Shown: positions 35,300 to 48,329, counted from the stretch's first letter. The stretch is DNA of 64,000 nucleotides from Asterias amurensis (GCF_032118995.1 NC_092650.1:21638501-21702500); one strand, 5' to 3'. Notes: generated by a model not told the origin, from the sequence alone. Numbers and translations: made by a program.

Positions 35300-35679
35300 A
35301 AAGGCAGTGGACACTATTGGTAATTACTCAAAATAATTATCAGCGTAAAACCTTTCTTGGTGACGAGTAATGGGGAGAGGTTGATGGTATAAAACATTGT
35401 GAGAAATGGCTCCCTCTGAAGTGCCATAGTTTTCGAGAAAGAAGTAATTTTCCACGAATTTGATTTCGAGACCTCAAATTTAGAACTTGAGGTCTCGAAA
35501 TCAACTATCTAAACGCACACAACTTCGTGTGACAATGGTATTTTTTCTTTCATTGTTATCTCGCAACTTTTGACCGATTGAGCTGAAATTTTCACAGGTT
35601 TGTTATTTTATGCATATGTTGAGATACACCAACTGTGAAGGCTAGTCTTTGACAATTACCAATAGTGTCCACTGCCTTT
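35300..35679 (+). mobile_element. MITE family A, full-length copy
   Basis: Perfect-looking TIRs AGGCAGTGGACACTATTGG, TTAA at both ends, and a 16-bp GATTTCGAGACCTCAA/TTGAGGTCTCGAAATC central hairpin. Confidence 0.94.
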
Positions 35680-36018
35680 AACTTGCATCACTGAAGCCAG
35701 TATTATTATAGACAAATCAACAGGAGAGCCGCGATTAGTGAGTGTTATACGTAAAAGTAATTTACCCGGATCCCGGATCGATCTAGTCGTCCATGATACT
35801 AAAGGGGCCTCGACCTTCCTTCCCTTCACGTTGGTCTACGCCAACGCCTTTAACAAAGGTTGAAATGTTCGTGACCTCTTCGCGGAAGGAAATCGTTTTT
35901 TCCTTCATTACACCCAACAAGGCCAGTCTACTAGCTAGAAGAACTTGTAGGGCTTTTTGTTTTTATTAGCATTTTTACAAAATGCTCCGGCTGCAGAGTC
36001 CATTGAATGAACTTTATT

Positions 36019-36400
36019 AAAGACAGTGGACACTATTGGTAATTGTCAAAGACCAGTCTTCTCACTTGGTGTATCTAAACATATGCATAAAAGAACAAAC
36101 CTGTGAAGATTTGAGCTCAAATGGTCGTCGAAGTTGCGAGATATGAATGAAAGAAAAAACACCCTTGTCACACGAAGTTGTGTGCGTTTAGATGCTTGAT
36201 TTCGAGACCTCAAATTCTAAAATTGAGGTCTCGAAATCAAATTCATTGAACATTACTTCTTTCTCGAAAACTACGTCACTTCAGAGGGAGCCGTTTCTCA
36301 CAATGTTTTATACTATCAACCTCTCCCCATTACTCTTTACCAAGAAAGGTTTTATGCCATTATTTATTTTGAGTAATTACCAATAGTGTCAACTGCCTTT
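36019..36400 (-). mobile_element. MITE family A, copy abutting the next one
   Basis: AAAGACAGTGGACACTATTGG to CCAATAGTGTCAACTGCCTTT. Its right TTAA is shared with the copy that starts at 36401. Confidence 0.92.
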
Positions 36401-36967
36401 AAAGGCACAAACTCAAAATAATTATTAGCATGAAACCTTACATGTAACAAGTAACGGGGAGAGGTTGGTAGTGTATAATACATTGTGAGAAACAGCCCCC
36501 TCTGAAGTGACGTAGTTTTCGAGAAACAAGTAATTTTCCACGAATTTGATTTCGAGACATCAGAATTCGATTTTGAGGTCTCGAAATCAAGCATCTGTGT
36601 TTTTATCTTTCATAGTTATCTCGCAACTTCGACAATGAATTGAGCTCAAATTTTCACAGGTTTGTTATTTTATGCATATGTTGAGATACACCAAGTGAGA
36701 AGAATGGTCTTTGACAATAGACCCTTCCCATGAAATGTAAATTGCACATAACGCGTGCGCACTAACGTTTTGATTGGCAAAATGAGGGAACATCGCGCTG
36801 TTTTGTACACGGCTAATGGGTGCATGACGCAGACGCGATTGCGCGTCTGCTTAGTGCACAAATCTATGGCGTTTGCCATCCAACAGGGTCTGTACGCATG
36901 CGTGAATGTAATTAGCATATTTCATGGGAAAGGTCCATTACCAATAGTGTCGATGTCCATTGTCTTT
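36401..36967 (+). mobile_element. MITE family A, copy carrying a nested MITE N
   Basis: AAAGGCACAAACTCAAAATAA (left TIR partly deleted), hairpin GAGACATCAG...TGAGGTCTC, then the family's TTTGACAAT is interrupted at 36720 and resumes as ATTACCAATAGTGTC after 36935, ending TGTCTTTAA. Confidence 0.85.
36720..36935 (+). mobile_element. MITE family N, copy 2, nested in family A
   Basis: GACCCTTCCCATGAAATG to CATATTTCATGGGAAAGGTCC, reversed relative to 20776-20993. The host sequence is duplicated by about 2 bp (AT) at the junction. Confidence 0.87.
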
Positions 36968-37194
36968 AAACCAGGACGGTCATTCAACTATCTACCAACA
37001 AAAATACATGTAGTGTTATTAATGACATAAATTGCACATGTTGCACAGCCTGATAAAGCTTGAAGCAAAGCGCATCCAAATTTTGCTGAAAAGAATAAAT
37101 ACAATGTCACAAATGTACCATTTCTACGGAGCCCCTCAAGGGACACTAAAAAAAATTGTTTTTGTTTATTACTTCGTGCGCACGAGATAATTAA

Positions 37195-37270
37195 TTTCTG
37201 CCTGTTATCCTGCTAAAAATTTGCTAAGCAATACGACTGTGTAAAAGCAGCTCCATTGGAAATTGGGCCC
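37195..37270. mobile_element. MITE family H, half element
   Basis: CTGCCTGTTATCCTGCTAAAA, TTTGCTAAGCAA and CAGCTCCATTGGAAATTGGGC. The right half of the H consensus only. Confidence 0.45.
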
Positions 37271-37333
37271 TTCGGGTACACAAGGTCACTTCGTATGTAA
37301 ATATTAGACTTTGCTTTGTGCGCGGTAGCACTT

Positions 37334-37585
37334 AAAGGCACTGGACATCGGTAGTTACTCAAAATAACTTCAATTAGCACAAACACTTATGAGCATGGAT
37401 AAGGCACGGGCTGTTGGTTGTATAAAACATTGTGGAAAAACGACTTTCTCTGAAGTAACGTAGTATTTTAGAAAGATGTAACCCACTCAAATAATTAAAA
37501 GACTTCGGACCTCACTCGTTATACAAAAGTAAGGTTTTATGCTAATAAATATTTTGAGTAATTACCAATAGTGTCCAGTGCCTTT
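37334..37585. mobile_element. Short fold-back derivative of family A
   Basis: AGGCACTGGACATCGG to CCAATAGTGTCCAGTGCC, but both subterminal regions read as the same arm (ACTCAAAATAA and its complement TTATTTTGAGT). This is a rearranged 252-bp fold-back lacking the normal other arm. Confidence 0.75.
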
Positions 37586-37803
37586 AAGCTGCAGTTGCAA
37601 ATTAGCCACTGGATAAAGACATCTCAAGAGGCGTATTGATCGACTCCAATATTTGCTTGTTTGAACATAAATATAATTTTAAAAAAAATAATACGGTTTG
37701 AGAGTGATATACTCATTAGTGAGTCAGTGAGTCCACCATCACATAGTCAGCGTGCATTTTGTAATATTAATATTGGGGGGTCAACAAAACGTGACAAATT
37801 TTT

Positions 37804-38187
37804 AAAGGCAGTGGACACTATTGGTAATAACTCAAAATAATTATTAGCATAAAACCTTTCTTGGTGAAGAGTAATGAGGAGAGGTTGATGGTATAAAACA
37901 TTGTGAGAAACGGCTCCCTCTGAAGTGCCATAGTTTTCGAGAAAGAAATAATTTTCCACGAATTTGATTTCGAGGCCTCAGATTTAGAACTTGCGGTCTC
38001 GAAATCAACCATCTAAACGCACACAACTTCGCGTGACATGGGTGTTTTTTTCTTTCATTATTATCTCGCAACTTTGATGACCGATTGAGCACATGTTTTC
38101 ACAGGTTTGTTATTTTATGCATACGTTGAGATACACCAACTGTGAAGGATAGTCTTTGACAATTACCAATAGTGTCCACTGCCTTTA
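37804..38187 (+). mobile_element. MITE family A, full-length copy
   Basis: TTAAAGGCAGTGGACACTATT to CACTGCCTTTAA with a central GAGGCCTCAG...TGCGGTCTC hairpin, slightly mismatched. Confidence 0.92.
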
Positions 38188-38885
38188 AGCGGGTGAACAT
38201 TGCTTTAGATGCACTGCTTGTGGTCCCATTGCCTTTCTGTAACCATGGACGTAGCATGCAAGTTGGCACCGGTCCTATAAATAGTCAGTGGATCGGAACA
38301 TGCAATTAAAGTTTCCTTTAGTATACTCAGTTATTTTCTCTTGATGTAATGTCATGTTTTGTCATTTTAAATGATTGAGTGGAAATAAATTCAACTATGA
38401 ACCGGGAACGACTATATGAAAGGCCACAGCTTATACCTGCCGTTTGATTTGATCCCCCTTTTAACACCACTCAATCGAAACGACGTATAAACACATGCAC
38501 ACTGTTACAAAGCATTGTAGCTATGGAAACAAATTGCCTCCCTCGAAGGGCAGTTTCGCATTAACAACGAAAAGGGCAGGATAATGGGGCAGCTTCTCTT
38601 GTATTACACATCTGCATAGAATTTAGAAAAGCCATTCATAAGAAACGACCCGATCTGCAACCAGGCAAATCGCAATAATATACGCGCCAAAAAAGTAAAC
38701 CGACCCTGTTCTGAAATTACCCCGGGAGATGAATGCCAGTGCTGAATGCAAAGCGAAACTGTATGACGTCATAAAAGGTGCTGTTTTAAAAAGAACACCT
38801 TGAAAACGAGCCTTGTATTCAAATTGTAATGGTTCCTATTTGTGGTACCGTGGAGATGCTCCACGTGTGGTACCCGTTTTGATAG

Positions 38886-39140
38886 AAGGAACACGTTGCC
38901 TTGGATCGAACGTGTTTTAGTCCGTTTTTTTTAAATGTAAAATGCATATGGTTGGAAAGACGTTTTAAAAGTAGAACACAATGATCCACACAAAATGACT
39001 CGCAGTTGCGTGGTTTTCCTTTTACTGTGCGAACTTACACGGTCGGCCATTTATGGGAGTTAAAAATTTGACTCCCATAAAGGACAGACCGTGTTAGTCG
39101 ACGAGGTAAATGGAAACCGTGAATTTCGAGGCATGTTTGC
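38886..39140. mobile_element. MITE family B, right-truncated copy
   Basis: AGGAACACGTTGCCTTGGATC at the left and the central palindrome GGTCGGCCATTTATGGGAG are present; similarity stops after TTTCGAGGCATGTTTGCG. Confidence 0.8.
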
Positions 39141-39461
39141 GAGATTCTTAAAAATGCAAACACTAGACGACATGTGTATACGTATTAATTAGCCTTATGT
39201 TTAGTAAGCTGAGTGGTTTAGTTTACATGTCATTCCAAGGTCATATGCATGCAACCAACAAATTATACAGGCCTGTGAAATTGGTGACATTTGCCCTATA
39301 TAATCTGACGACGACTCAACTTTTTCTTTTTTACTTGACGGTATTTAAACCGTTCATCTCCATCTTGAAAAAAGGGTGCCCTACGCTTGTGAGCCTTTGG
39401 AAGTCAATAGACCTTTATCACGGTGTGGTAATCTTGATTTTACTCCATTTCAACCAAACTG

Positions 39462-39640
39462 AAGCCCGGTTCATACTTCCTGCGAATGCGAAGCGAATCT
39501 TGACGTCACAAATTCGCAACGAACATTTCGCAGCAGTTGCCCTGCGAATAATCGCTGCGAAAGGAGGGTGTGACGTCAAATTCACGTCAAGATTCGCTTC
39601 GCATTCGCATTCGCATTCGCAGGAAGTATGAACCGGGCTT
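39462..39640. mobile_element. MITE family G, complete
   Basis: AAGCCCGGTTCATACTTCC and GGAAGTATGAACCGGGCTT are perfect inverted repeats, continuing as TGCGAATGCGAAGCGAATC and its complement. An ATTCGC triplet-like expansion lies in the right arm. About 180 bp. Confidence 0.88.
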
Positions 39641-42220
39641 AAGGCCCGTGACGAAATAATAGTCTGGTGCAACGCGCAATGTTAGAATTCATTACTGTTA
39701 TTGGAAACAGGGAACATACCAAGATGGTGACAGCGTGATAAAGGTACGACCCCATCAGGGCACACTCAACCATCCCTAAAAGTCACGACCTTAAAGTATT
39801 TGATTTACAGAAATGGTTGGGGTTTTAGAATTATTTATGGGGCTTTGTAAATAACAAGGTTCTGTCAGTTTTGTAGGCTTATAACCTCGATGTAGATGTA
39901 GGCTTATAACCTCGTTAATTTTTCACACTCATAGACTTGGTAAGTCACAAAATTACCGTCCTCTTCATGTTTCAGCGAGATCGAATGGTTGCCCGAGCGT
40001 GTTATACCCCTGTGGTATAGAATTGCCATCCTCAAATATTTTCCTGATTTTTTATTTATTATAAAGATTCCCTTTTTTGAATCGATTTGGAAACAAATTC
40101 CCTATTGAAAAGGAATATATTATATATTTACGATAGTGACAATTTTGGTGTACAGAAAATTGCGGCATCAGAAGTTCATCAATGAACCTTTATGGAATAT
40201 TAAGTAAAGCGAGCAATCCTTGCTCTAGAGCTTTATATAGCTCTATTATGGTCAGATAGATTGAGAAAAATGTTGTCAATGTTTTCACTGCTTCAACTTT
40301 ATAAACAATTACTACCGCACTTTGCCATCACAAACTTCCTTCCAATTATATCAGAAATTGGCATTGCAAATTAACACCGTCGATTTCAAGTGACTAATTG
40401 CCATGCATATAGATGGGCCTACCAAGGCTATATACAGCTGCAGCTATGCTCATCAATTTAATCATTATTTTAATGCAATAATCAATGCTATTTCGCCGGA
40501 GAGGAAAGCATAATTCAGCTCGACATCGTCTATACATTTCGCTGTATAATATTATCAGTCACAATATTGGACATAGAGGTGCTAAAGCAATATCCACATG
40601 CATGAAGAGTAATTAGACCTTATACTAAAACTGCTACTCTGAAGGAGAAACCAAAGCATAGCCGTATAGTCAGTCGAGAAAATAAGGGATGAAGCCCCGC
40701 CATGATCTTGAAGATAAGTATTAGTTAAGAAACACGCGTGTACTTGAAATATGCATCTCCCAGGCAGTCCCAGCTGAAAGAGTATACAGTTTTTAATGTT
40801 TGAATATCGTTATCAATACCACTCTGTTAACTAGTGTTCAAATTGTAGCGTCGGAAATCGTTTGTTAAACAAAATGCACATGGTTATAAAGATGTTTTAA
40901 ATTTCGAGAACCGTTATCACGGTCGGCCATTTTGTGGACTCCACAAATTGTGCCGCGTACTAGTTTGATCACGGCGTCAGGAAAACCATGCAATTTAGAG
41001 GCATACTTGGTTGTGCATCCGAAGTTATGTTCTACTGCGATTAAAACATCTTTTGAAATCGCTTGACACAAATTGCATATGCATTTTGTATCAAACGGTT
41101 TCAAACGCACTATAACTAGACCAACTCCCCCGGATCCAAGGCACAAGTACTGCAGCTTGGTTACTGCCACCTCCATGTTTACTGTTGCCTCTCGGTAGAA
41201 CCCCTTTAAAACAAAATCAAGGTCACACAACAAGGTGATATGGTGCTTATGATCACATAAAAATAGTATACCAAAAACACGTTGAGGTTATGTCAACGAT
41301 AACCGTATTCAATGAAGTCCTACTCCCAAACAACGCTGTTTGCATATTCAACCACACGTGAATGGGCCATTATCTAAAGGCCAATGTGACTCTTGAAGAA
41401 AGTGTTATGACTATATAAAAACAGCCTAACTTGAAAATTAAATTTTGAAAAAAAGCAAGTATAACATATATTATTTTCTGTTGTTTGCTATGGGGCAAAA
41501 GTGTAAAAAGTGGTCGAGATAATATTCACATCAAAGCATACCTTTGAAACTTTGAAATGTGAAAACAAATTCCCTAAAGTTATCTAGAAAATGATCTTAT
41601 AATTATTACAAAAACAAATGTTGGGGTTTGGCTGTTTTGTCATGCCAACCCAAGTAAAAGGGCCAAGTAGAACCTACTATGCGTGTACATGGCGATGTAC
41701 GTCATGTGGGATCTCGAGGTGATGTGTTATTGCAATTGCAAGCACAAGTTCGTGTACGTCCATGGAGTCGTATTATAGCAAAATGTACATGTGTACACGT
41801 ATGAAACATGCCACACCCATTCATGTAAGAAGCATGGACATCCAGCAAGGCTCCCATGCAAAGAAAAGACAACTCGACACTCGACAATTTGGCCATTGGT
41901 TCGTCTGGATTATGGGTGTCAGGGTTGGTTCTTTTTGGTCTGACTGTTGTGTGTTGTCATTAGCTGTGTTTTGCTCTGTGTGAAATATCATTCAAAGATG
42001 CAAGAATTAGGCGACGTAGGCCAAACACCAAACATATCGTGCATGCAGCCATATCCTAAACTGGCTGATCAAAACTCTTGAAACGAATTTCAGTAAAATG
42101 GGTAAAATAATAGCAGCTATACCAGTAGGTCATTGGAAGATTCGTGTGCCCACACGTGTTTGTTGAACATTATTTTGAGAACATCTATAATTTGTTTGAA
42201 TGAAAAATATTCTAAAGTAC
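39641..42220. other. Gene-poor intergenic DNA
   Basis: No supported gene. 40855-41130 holds a diverged family B relative (GATGTTTTAAATTTCGAG, ACGGTCGGCCATTTTGTGG). The rest is AT-rich unique sequence. Confidence 0.4.
40855..41130. mobile_element. Diverged family B relative
   Basis: ATGCACATGGTTATAAAGATG at the left and ATCTTTTGAAATCGCTTG with ATTGCATATGCATTTTG at the right are inverted. The centre CACGGTCGGCCATTTTGTGG resembles family B. Termini are eroded. Confidence 0.5.
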
Positions 42221-42221
42221 T

Positions 42222-42564
42222 AAAGGAACACGTTGCCTTGGATCGGACGAGTTGGTCTATAAAAAGCGCTTATAACCGTCCGTTATAAAATGCATATGAT
42301 TGGAAAGATGTTTTAAAAGTAGAATACAATGATCCACACAAATTTGCCTCGAAATTGCGTGGTTTTCCTTTAACGTGCGAACTAACACGGTAGGCCATTT
42401 ATGGGAGTCAAGTGACGCCCACCTACCGTGTGTCGACGAGGTAAAAGGAAAACCGTGCAATTTCGAGGCAGGTTTGTGGATCATTGTATGAACTCATGCA
42501 ACATCTTTCCGGTTACAAACGCTTTTTCAATACCAACTCAACCGATCCAAGGCAACGTGTTCCT
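42222..42564. mobile_element. MITE family B, copy 4
   Basis: AGGAACACGTTGCCTTGGATC to GATCCAAGGCAACGTGTTCCT. The centre is altered (GTCAAGTGACGCCCACCTACC) and the right arm has a deletion. Confidence 0.88.
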
Positions 42565-42712
42565 ATAATTCTTTCGACTTTTGACATAAATAGGCCTATC
42601 ATGTCGGGACATTTATTATGTGACTTAAATCATGACATGACTTGCGAAAGTTTAAATTGACTTGACTTGACTTGACCGTTGAGCAAAAATTGCTTGTGAC
42701 TTGACTTGACTT

Positions 42713-43103
42713 AAAGACACTGGACACTATTGGTCATTGTCAAAGACCAGCAGTCTTCTCACTTGGTATATCTCAACATATGCATAAAATAACAAACCTG
42801 TGAAAATTTGAGCTCGATTGGTCGTCGGAGTTGCGAGATAACTATGTAAGGAAAAAAAAACACCCTTGTCACACGAATTAGTGTGCTTTCAGATGCTTGA
42901 TTTCGAGACCTCAAATTCTAAACTTGAGGTCTCGAAATCAAGTTTTCTAGGAAAATTACTTCTTTCTCGAAAACTACTTTACTTCAGAGGGAGCCGTTTC
43001 TCACAACGTTTTATACCATCAACCTCTCCCCATTACTCACAATCAAGAAAGGTTTTATGCTGATAATTATTTTGAGTAATTACCAATAGTGTCCACTGCC
43101 TTT
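42713..43103 (-). mobile_element. MITE family A inserted in a GACTT-rich tract
   Basis: Full-length copy, AGACACTGGACACTATTGG to CACTGCCTTTAA. Both flanks (42630-42712 and 43110-43160) are runs of TTGACTTGACTTG/GACTTGGCTTGC, so the insertion split a simple repeat. Confidence 0.92.
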
Positions 43104-43815
43104 AAGGAAATGATTTGTGACTTGACAAGTGACTTGGCTTGCGACTTAACTTGATTATGAAAAAACAACACTATGAGGAAGTCTAAAAGAAAACTCATGT
43201 AAAGTTGTAACCTTGTGTCAATGGCGCGGCGACGGATTTAGCTCCTGTGGAGTTGGGGTCATGCAAGTGCCTGAATTTTTTACTCGGTCACCGCCCTAAA
43301 AGTCACGAGCTGCATTGTATATAGTAGTCATATAATAGCCTTTCTGAGGATTGGTGGACACTTATAGGACTCTTTAGAATTGCACTGTTTGGTTCGGGGG
43401 ATACAGACAAAATGTATACCAAAATTTAATAGTGTCATACTCACCATAAAGTAAAAAAGAAATCTGGCTTATTAGCCCCACACATTACACCAGTCATGTA
43501 CAAAATTCACCTCTGTGCAGTACATTGCACATAATCAAAATACTATATACCCATACTACAATGCGGGATGGCACTATAGACTTGGTTCCAAGTCTGTGAT
43601 CGTGGCTTATAGCGTTTTCGTGCATGGCTGATGCATGCTGCGGAATGACCGCTTGAAATCAAGTCTAAGAAGCACCGAGATAAGAACTTTATCGTAGCTT
43701 GCTGAAAGCCAGTGGTTGACTAGCATGGATAGTATGGTGGTGGATAAAAAAGGAAAAGGAAGCCTCCCTTGACCCATGCTTTGAGAAGCTTTGGTTGCTA
43801 TTTGGTCTGAAACTT

Positions 43816-44194
43816 AAAGGCAGTGGACACTAGTATTGGTAAACTCAAAATAAATATTAGCATAAAACCTTACTTGGTAACGAGTAATGGGGAGATGTTG
43901 ATAGTATAAAACATTGTGAGAAACGGCTCCCTCTGAAGTAATGTAGTTTGAGTCGGGAAGAAGTCAATATGATTTCGAGACCTCTGAATTAGATTTTAAT
44001 GTCTCGAAATCAAGCATCTAAAGCACACAGGTTCGTGTGTAAGGGTGTTTTTTCTTTCATTATTATCTTGCAACTTCCACGACCATATTTGAGCTCAAAT
44101 TTTCACACACAGGTTTGTTTTTTTAAGCATATAGTTGAGATACACCAAGTGAGAAGACTGGTCTTTGACAACTACCAATAGTGTCCAGTGTCTT
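43816..44194 (+). mobile_element. MITE family A, copy
   Basis: AAAGGCAGTGGACACTAGTATT to AGTGTCCAGTGTCTTTAA; hairpin GAGACCTCTG...ATGTCTCG weakened. Confidence 0.9.
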
Positions 44195-46054
44195 TAAATT
44201 ATTTCCTCCTAATGGCACAATCAATTCTATATAAGCACTGATAAAACCAGAGCAAGGACATGATAAACCATAAAAGTCCTTGCTCTATTCCATGAATAAA
44301 ACCAACTTGTAAACCTGAAGGTTAATTTGTTGACTCAGCTGACCTTATACCCTCGGGGAAGTATGTGGCCGGCCCGGAAATTTTCAGCAAAAGTGACGTG
44401 AGAAACTCAAATTATTAATTTTAAAGCAAATGTGTTGGTTAAACATCGTTGATCATTGAATTGTTTCTGTGGGGCAGTTTAATTTTAGAAGATGACCAGG
44501 ACAAATACTACAAGGCACAAAGATAAGTCACTTTTAGTATCTTAAAATATTGTTGCGTGCCATGAGATGACATTCTTCCTGACTGCAAAACAATTTTTGT
44601 GTGTAAACTTTTTTTTAAACATCAACACAATTTCACTCTTTTACACACTGCCCGCAAGTAGGCATGCAACACGTGCAGCACTGTCTCTAAAAAATAATAC
44701 CTCAACAATTTTGAAATAATTGTTTTGTTTTTATAATGATTATGGAGACCCTCAAAGCGGAGGGGCCATGGGACAGCCTAAGAGGATTACGTGTGCTGCA
44801 TGGTAAAACCATAGGTAAAAACCATGGTCAACGTCAAAACACTGGGGTTTCCTTTGTGTTAATCTTTTCCGGGTTGTCTTAGCTTTCTTCCTGTTCCATT
44901 TTAATAGGTGTAAAATTACAAGAGAAAAAGGCAGCAACAGTTCACTCAGTTCGCACAGGGATTGCGAAATGCACCGAATTGAATGCACCGACGAGGTCAC
45001 CATAACTCTGCTAAAGAAATACACTGGCACGGTGTATGCACAATATGCATTTCCACAAAAACGAAAGTGCAAGAAAGGAATTTCTGCAAAACTGAATGGT
45101 ATTTTCTTTTTTCTGCTTAAGGTCACGGCTATAACTCTTTTGAATAACTGATTACAACAACTGCCATGGTTTCCCTTGTCATAGTTTTTGGATCAACAGT
45201 TATATTATGCGTCGGACAATCATTGTCTCATTCAAAGGAAATTCATTCTCGCTATAATAGAGCCTACCCACACACTGAGTTTCAACAAACTTCAAAATTT
45301 GCCCAAGATCCGGGTCCCGTGATGGGTTTGGGGACCTGACCCGGTTTCCCGGAATCGGTACGGTGTCAAGCTAACCCACAAATTTGTAAAATTGTCGAAG
45401 AATCCAAGAGGTGACATCCCAATTTTTAACCAATTTCTGAGTCAGAACTGACATCGCTTATAAAGCCGTGGGGATCCGAACTAGTCGACAACCCTGGTCT
45501 AGCCTATTTTATTTTATAAGGTTAAAACAAAAGTATAAAAACTGTCATCAAAAGATGTGTAAAACTAGACCCCTGCCAACGATAAAAATATAATTATACA
45601 ATATAAAAAGGTGATTGCACTGAAACATTTAAAAATCACACAAAAGAAAACATTAAAACACAAGCAAAACCAGACTATTGAAAACAAAAAACTACACCCA
45701 CAACAAAACACCGCAGCGATAAGAGGAAGGGACAACAATTTAAAACAAAAACCATAGAATGGACTAAAAACCGGAACCCTCAAAAAGCCAAAGTAAAATT
45801 GAAATTGACATAGAGCAACGAAGTGTGCTCCTTGCTCTATGTATTATATATATATTAGACCTGTTTGAATGCCGCCACCAACTTGGTCATGTTCCTTGTA
45901 TCGAACAACAATATGAATGTTAATAATCATTTTGCAAAAAAGGAACCAGACTATTTTGTTCTTCCAGCCTCGGTTTGGTAACATTGATACCAATGGGAGA
46001 AATTCAAGATGGCTGCACCACGACAAAGGTCTATAGCTCTATATATAGCCTATA

Positions 46055-46306
46055 CTCTCTAAATGTAAAAAGTGAAAAACACCACTCTTTTCATTACGAG
46101 TTGTCCCTCGTTTTTAAGCATATGGCTCTTTAAAAAGAGTGGTGGTTATTTCAATCTTTTAGAGAGGTTTTACTCCAGGACAGAGTGAAAAACCACCTAA
46201 AAAGATGTAAACTACTGTCTAAAAGAGTGGAAGACCACTCAAAAAACAGTTACCCCTCATATCGTTCTTCAAGAGTGCTTTTTCACTTCTTTGCTTTTAG
46301 AGAGTG
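46055..46306. mobile_element. Inverted-repeat element, single copy
   Basis: CTCTCTAAATGTAAAAAGTG at the left and CTTCTTTGCTTTTAGAGAG at the right. Inner inverted words CACCACTCTTT and AAAGAGTGGTGG. About 250 bp. Confidence 0.6.
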
Positions 46307-47056
46307 GCTGAGTGACAGCATATACATCGATACACGGGCTTGACTACAGTGTTTTGCTGGGTTGAGGTATGGAAGTTCCTAATATGCACACACCCCCATG
46401 GCCTGCAAAACCCTCATAGTAGTGAACTTTTAACACAATGGGCAGCCATCGTTAAATCGTGACCCTTTTTAATTCTTCAGGAATAAATATGCCAAACCGA
46501 AAGCATCGTCCCATAATGCATTGTGGGTAAAATATGGATTTGTTTATAGTTGTTGATTTCAGGAGACTGTGTAACCTAGTAGCGTAACCATGGTGAGAGT
46601 AATGAAGCCGCACATGCAAACTGTAAACTGTAATGCGCCATAGAGCCGTAAAAGCACAGGATTATTCGCTGATGACACCAATATAGAGAATATTTATCCA
46701 TTACTGTCAGTCACAATTAGAACAGCCTTCATGAAGCGTTTGTTGTTGTTGGGTTATTTGGGGTTTTTTTTTTTGGGGGGGGGGGGATTCATCATCACAA
46801 AATTGTGTCAGAATTACCATAGTGATATGTATTGTGACTTGTGACATCACCTTTTCTTATTAGCAACACGATTGATTTGCAGCTAAAATCAATCTTAGCT
46901 CTTTGTGAAATCGACCCCAGGGCACAATTATTTCTGAAAGATTCCTCAACAACAAATATTGTTTATGAAGGGATGGTAGCTTTTTCATTTCAGGAGACCA
47001 TCAGTCATAAACACTATTAATATTGACAGTTATTCCAATCGCTTTTCCCAATTGAC

Positions 47057-47150
47057 AGAACTCGGGAAAGTGCTGAGTACAGTGCAACACAAAATTGGTG
47101 TAAGGGTAAAACCAAAAATGAATCCCCGATGCAATCTTAATCCCCGATGC
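47057..47150. repeat. Unclassified interspersed repeat L, copy 2
   Basis: ACTCGGGAAAGTGCTGAGTAC, GTAAGGGTAAAACC, matching 4788-4864; a 19-bp direct repeat AATCCCCGATGCAA follows. Confidence 0.4.
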
Positions 47151-48329
47151 AAATTTTACAACATTTAGAGCATCAATTACATCCTGGCATGCAGAGAGTC
47201 TTTGTTGGATTCGATCTCATTGAAGAATGTGTTCTAAACACGAAAGTCTCCACAGCAGGCAAATGAATCATGATGAAAGAATAGTAATATCCTGTTTCGA
47301 ATTCGGTGGATGTATTCAAACACGAGTTAAGCACTTGGACAGCAAGGAAATAGCAGCCTTTAAAATTGCACAACCATTGGAAATATGGGGTATTACAAAA
47401 AAAAAAATGTTCATTTAATGTATGTAGCGTTACAAATACAATGACAAGACCTTTACAAAGGCTTGATGAATTCACATGACGTCATTATGTTTTATGAGTC
47501 AGATTTTCCATAGTAAGGCGACGCACCGAAACTTTTTTTTTATATATGCAACTTGACTCACAATCAAAATATTAATGGGAGATTGATCAATTAAACTTAT
47601 GCGCTTCATCATGATGCTATCGTAATCTTAAGTAAACGGGGATCATGGAAAACGCATATTACAAGCAGGATTGACAAATGAACCAATTTTGACCCTTATT
47701 TGCCAAGTAAAGGGGGTGCCGACTCAAACGGCGTACTTAAAATATTTAGGTCGCATACCATTAGGAGATTACCCGCAGACTGACCCAATGCCGAGCCCCA
47801 AAACAGTCCCCAGTGTGGTGAATGAAGAGCTATCATTGGGTAAGAGTTTGATATCAAAGATGGCGGTCAATGCAGGAGGTCTTTTGGCAGACAGAGGCCG
47901 CGTGTGACGTCATCACATGCGCCATCACATTTCCCATTCCTCAACATGAAGGTTTTACTCCATTTCACTTCCTCCTTCCTTTACGGGTATTCATGGTTAA
48001 CAATGTTGTAACTATGCTAAACAAACAGATCAAGGCGTAACCCGGGGTCATAAACCAAGGTCCTAACCATGTGATGGCGAGGAAACCATTGGCTGGAAAC
48101 ATAACACGAGATTCATGAGATTTATAATATTTCGTAACCTAGTTCATGCATATGCATATTTAGATTTGGCACGTTTGGGGAATTTCCTCAATACATTTAC
48201 TTTTTATTCAGACGGATGGGACTATATCTCATGAAATTTAATCGATTATCAGTGACACTATCTAGTTACTATAATATTATACTAAGCGTGGGTCATGGGG
48301 ATGAGAGAAGAAAACAACATGCGGGTCTT

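Larger units (their letters stand above)
44195..48325. other. Gene-poor intergenic DNA
   Basis: Only the inverted-repeat element at 46055 and repeat L at 47057 are recognised. Frames up to 124 codons occur (for example 44752-45126 minus) but none resembles a protein I know. Confidence 0.4.

Noticed and set aside
36192..36386. Repeated small frames of the type MLDFETSNSK...SFSKTTSLQRE seen at about 20 places
   Set aside because: They are translations of the family A MITE hairpin and arm. They differ in length, carry stops and occur in both orientations, so they are not a gene family.
44752..45126. 124-codon minus-strand frame
   Set aside because: No recognisable domain, composition like intergenic DNA, no splice context.
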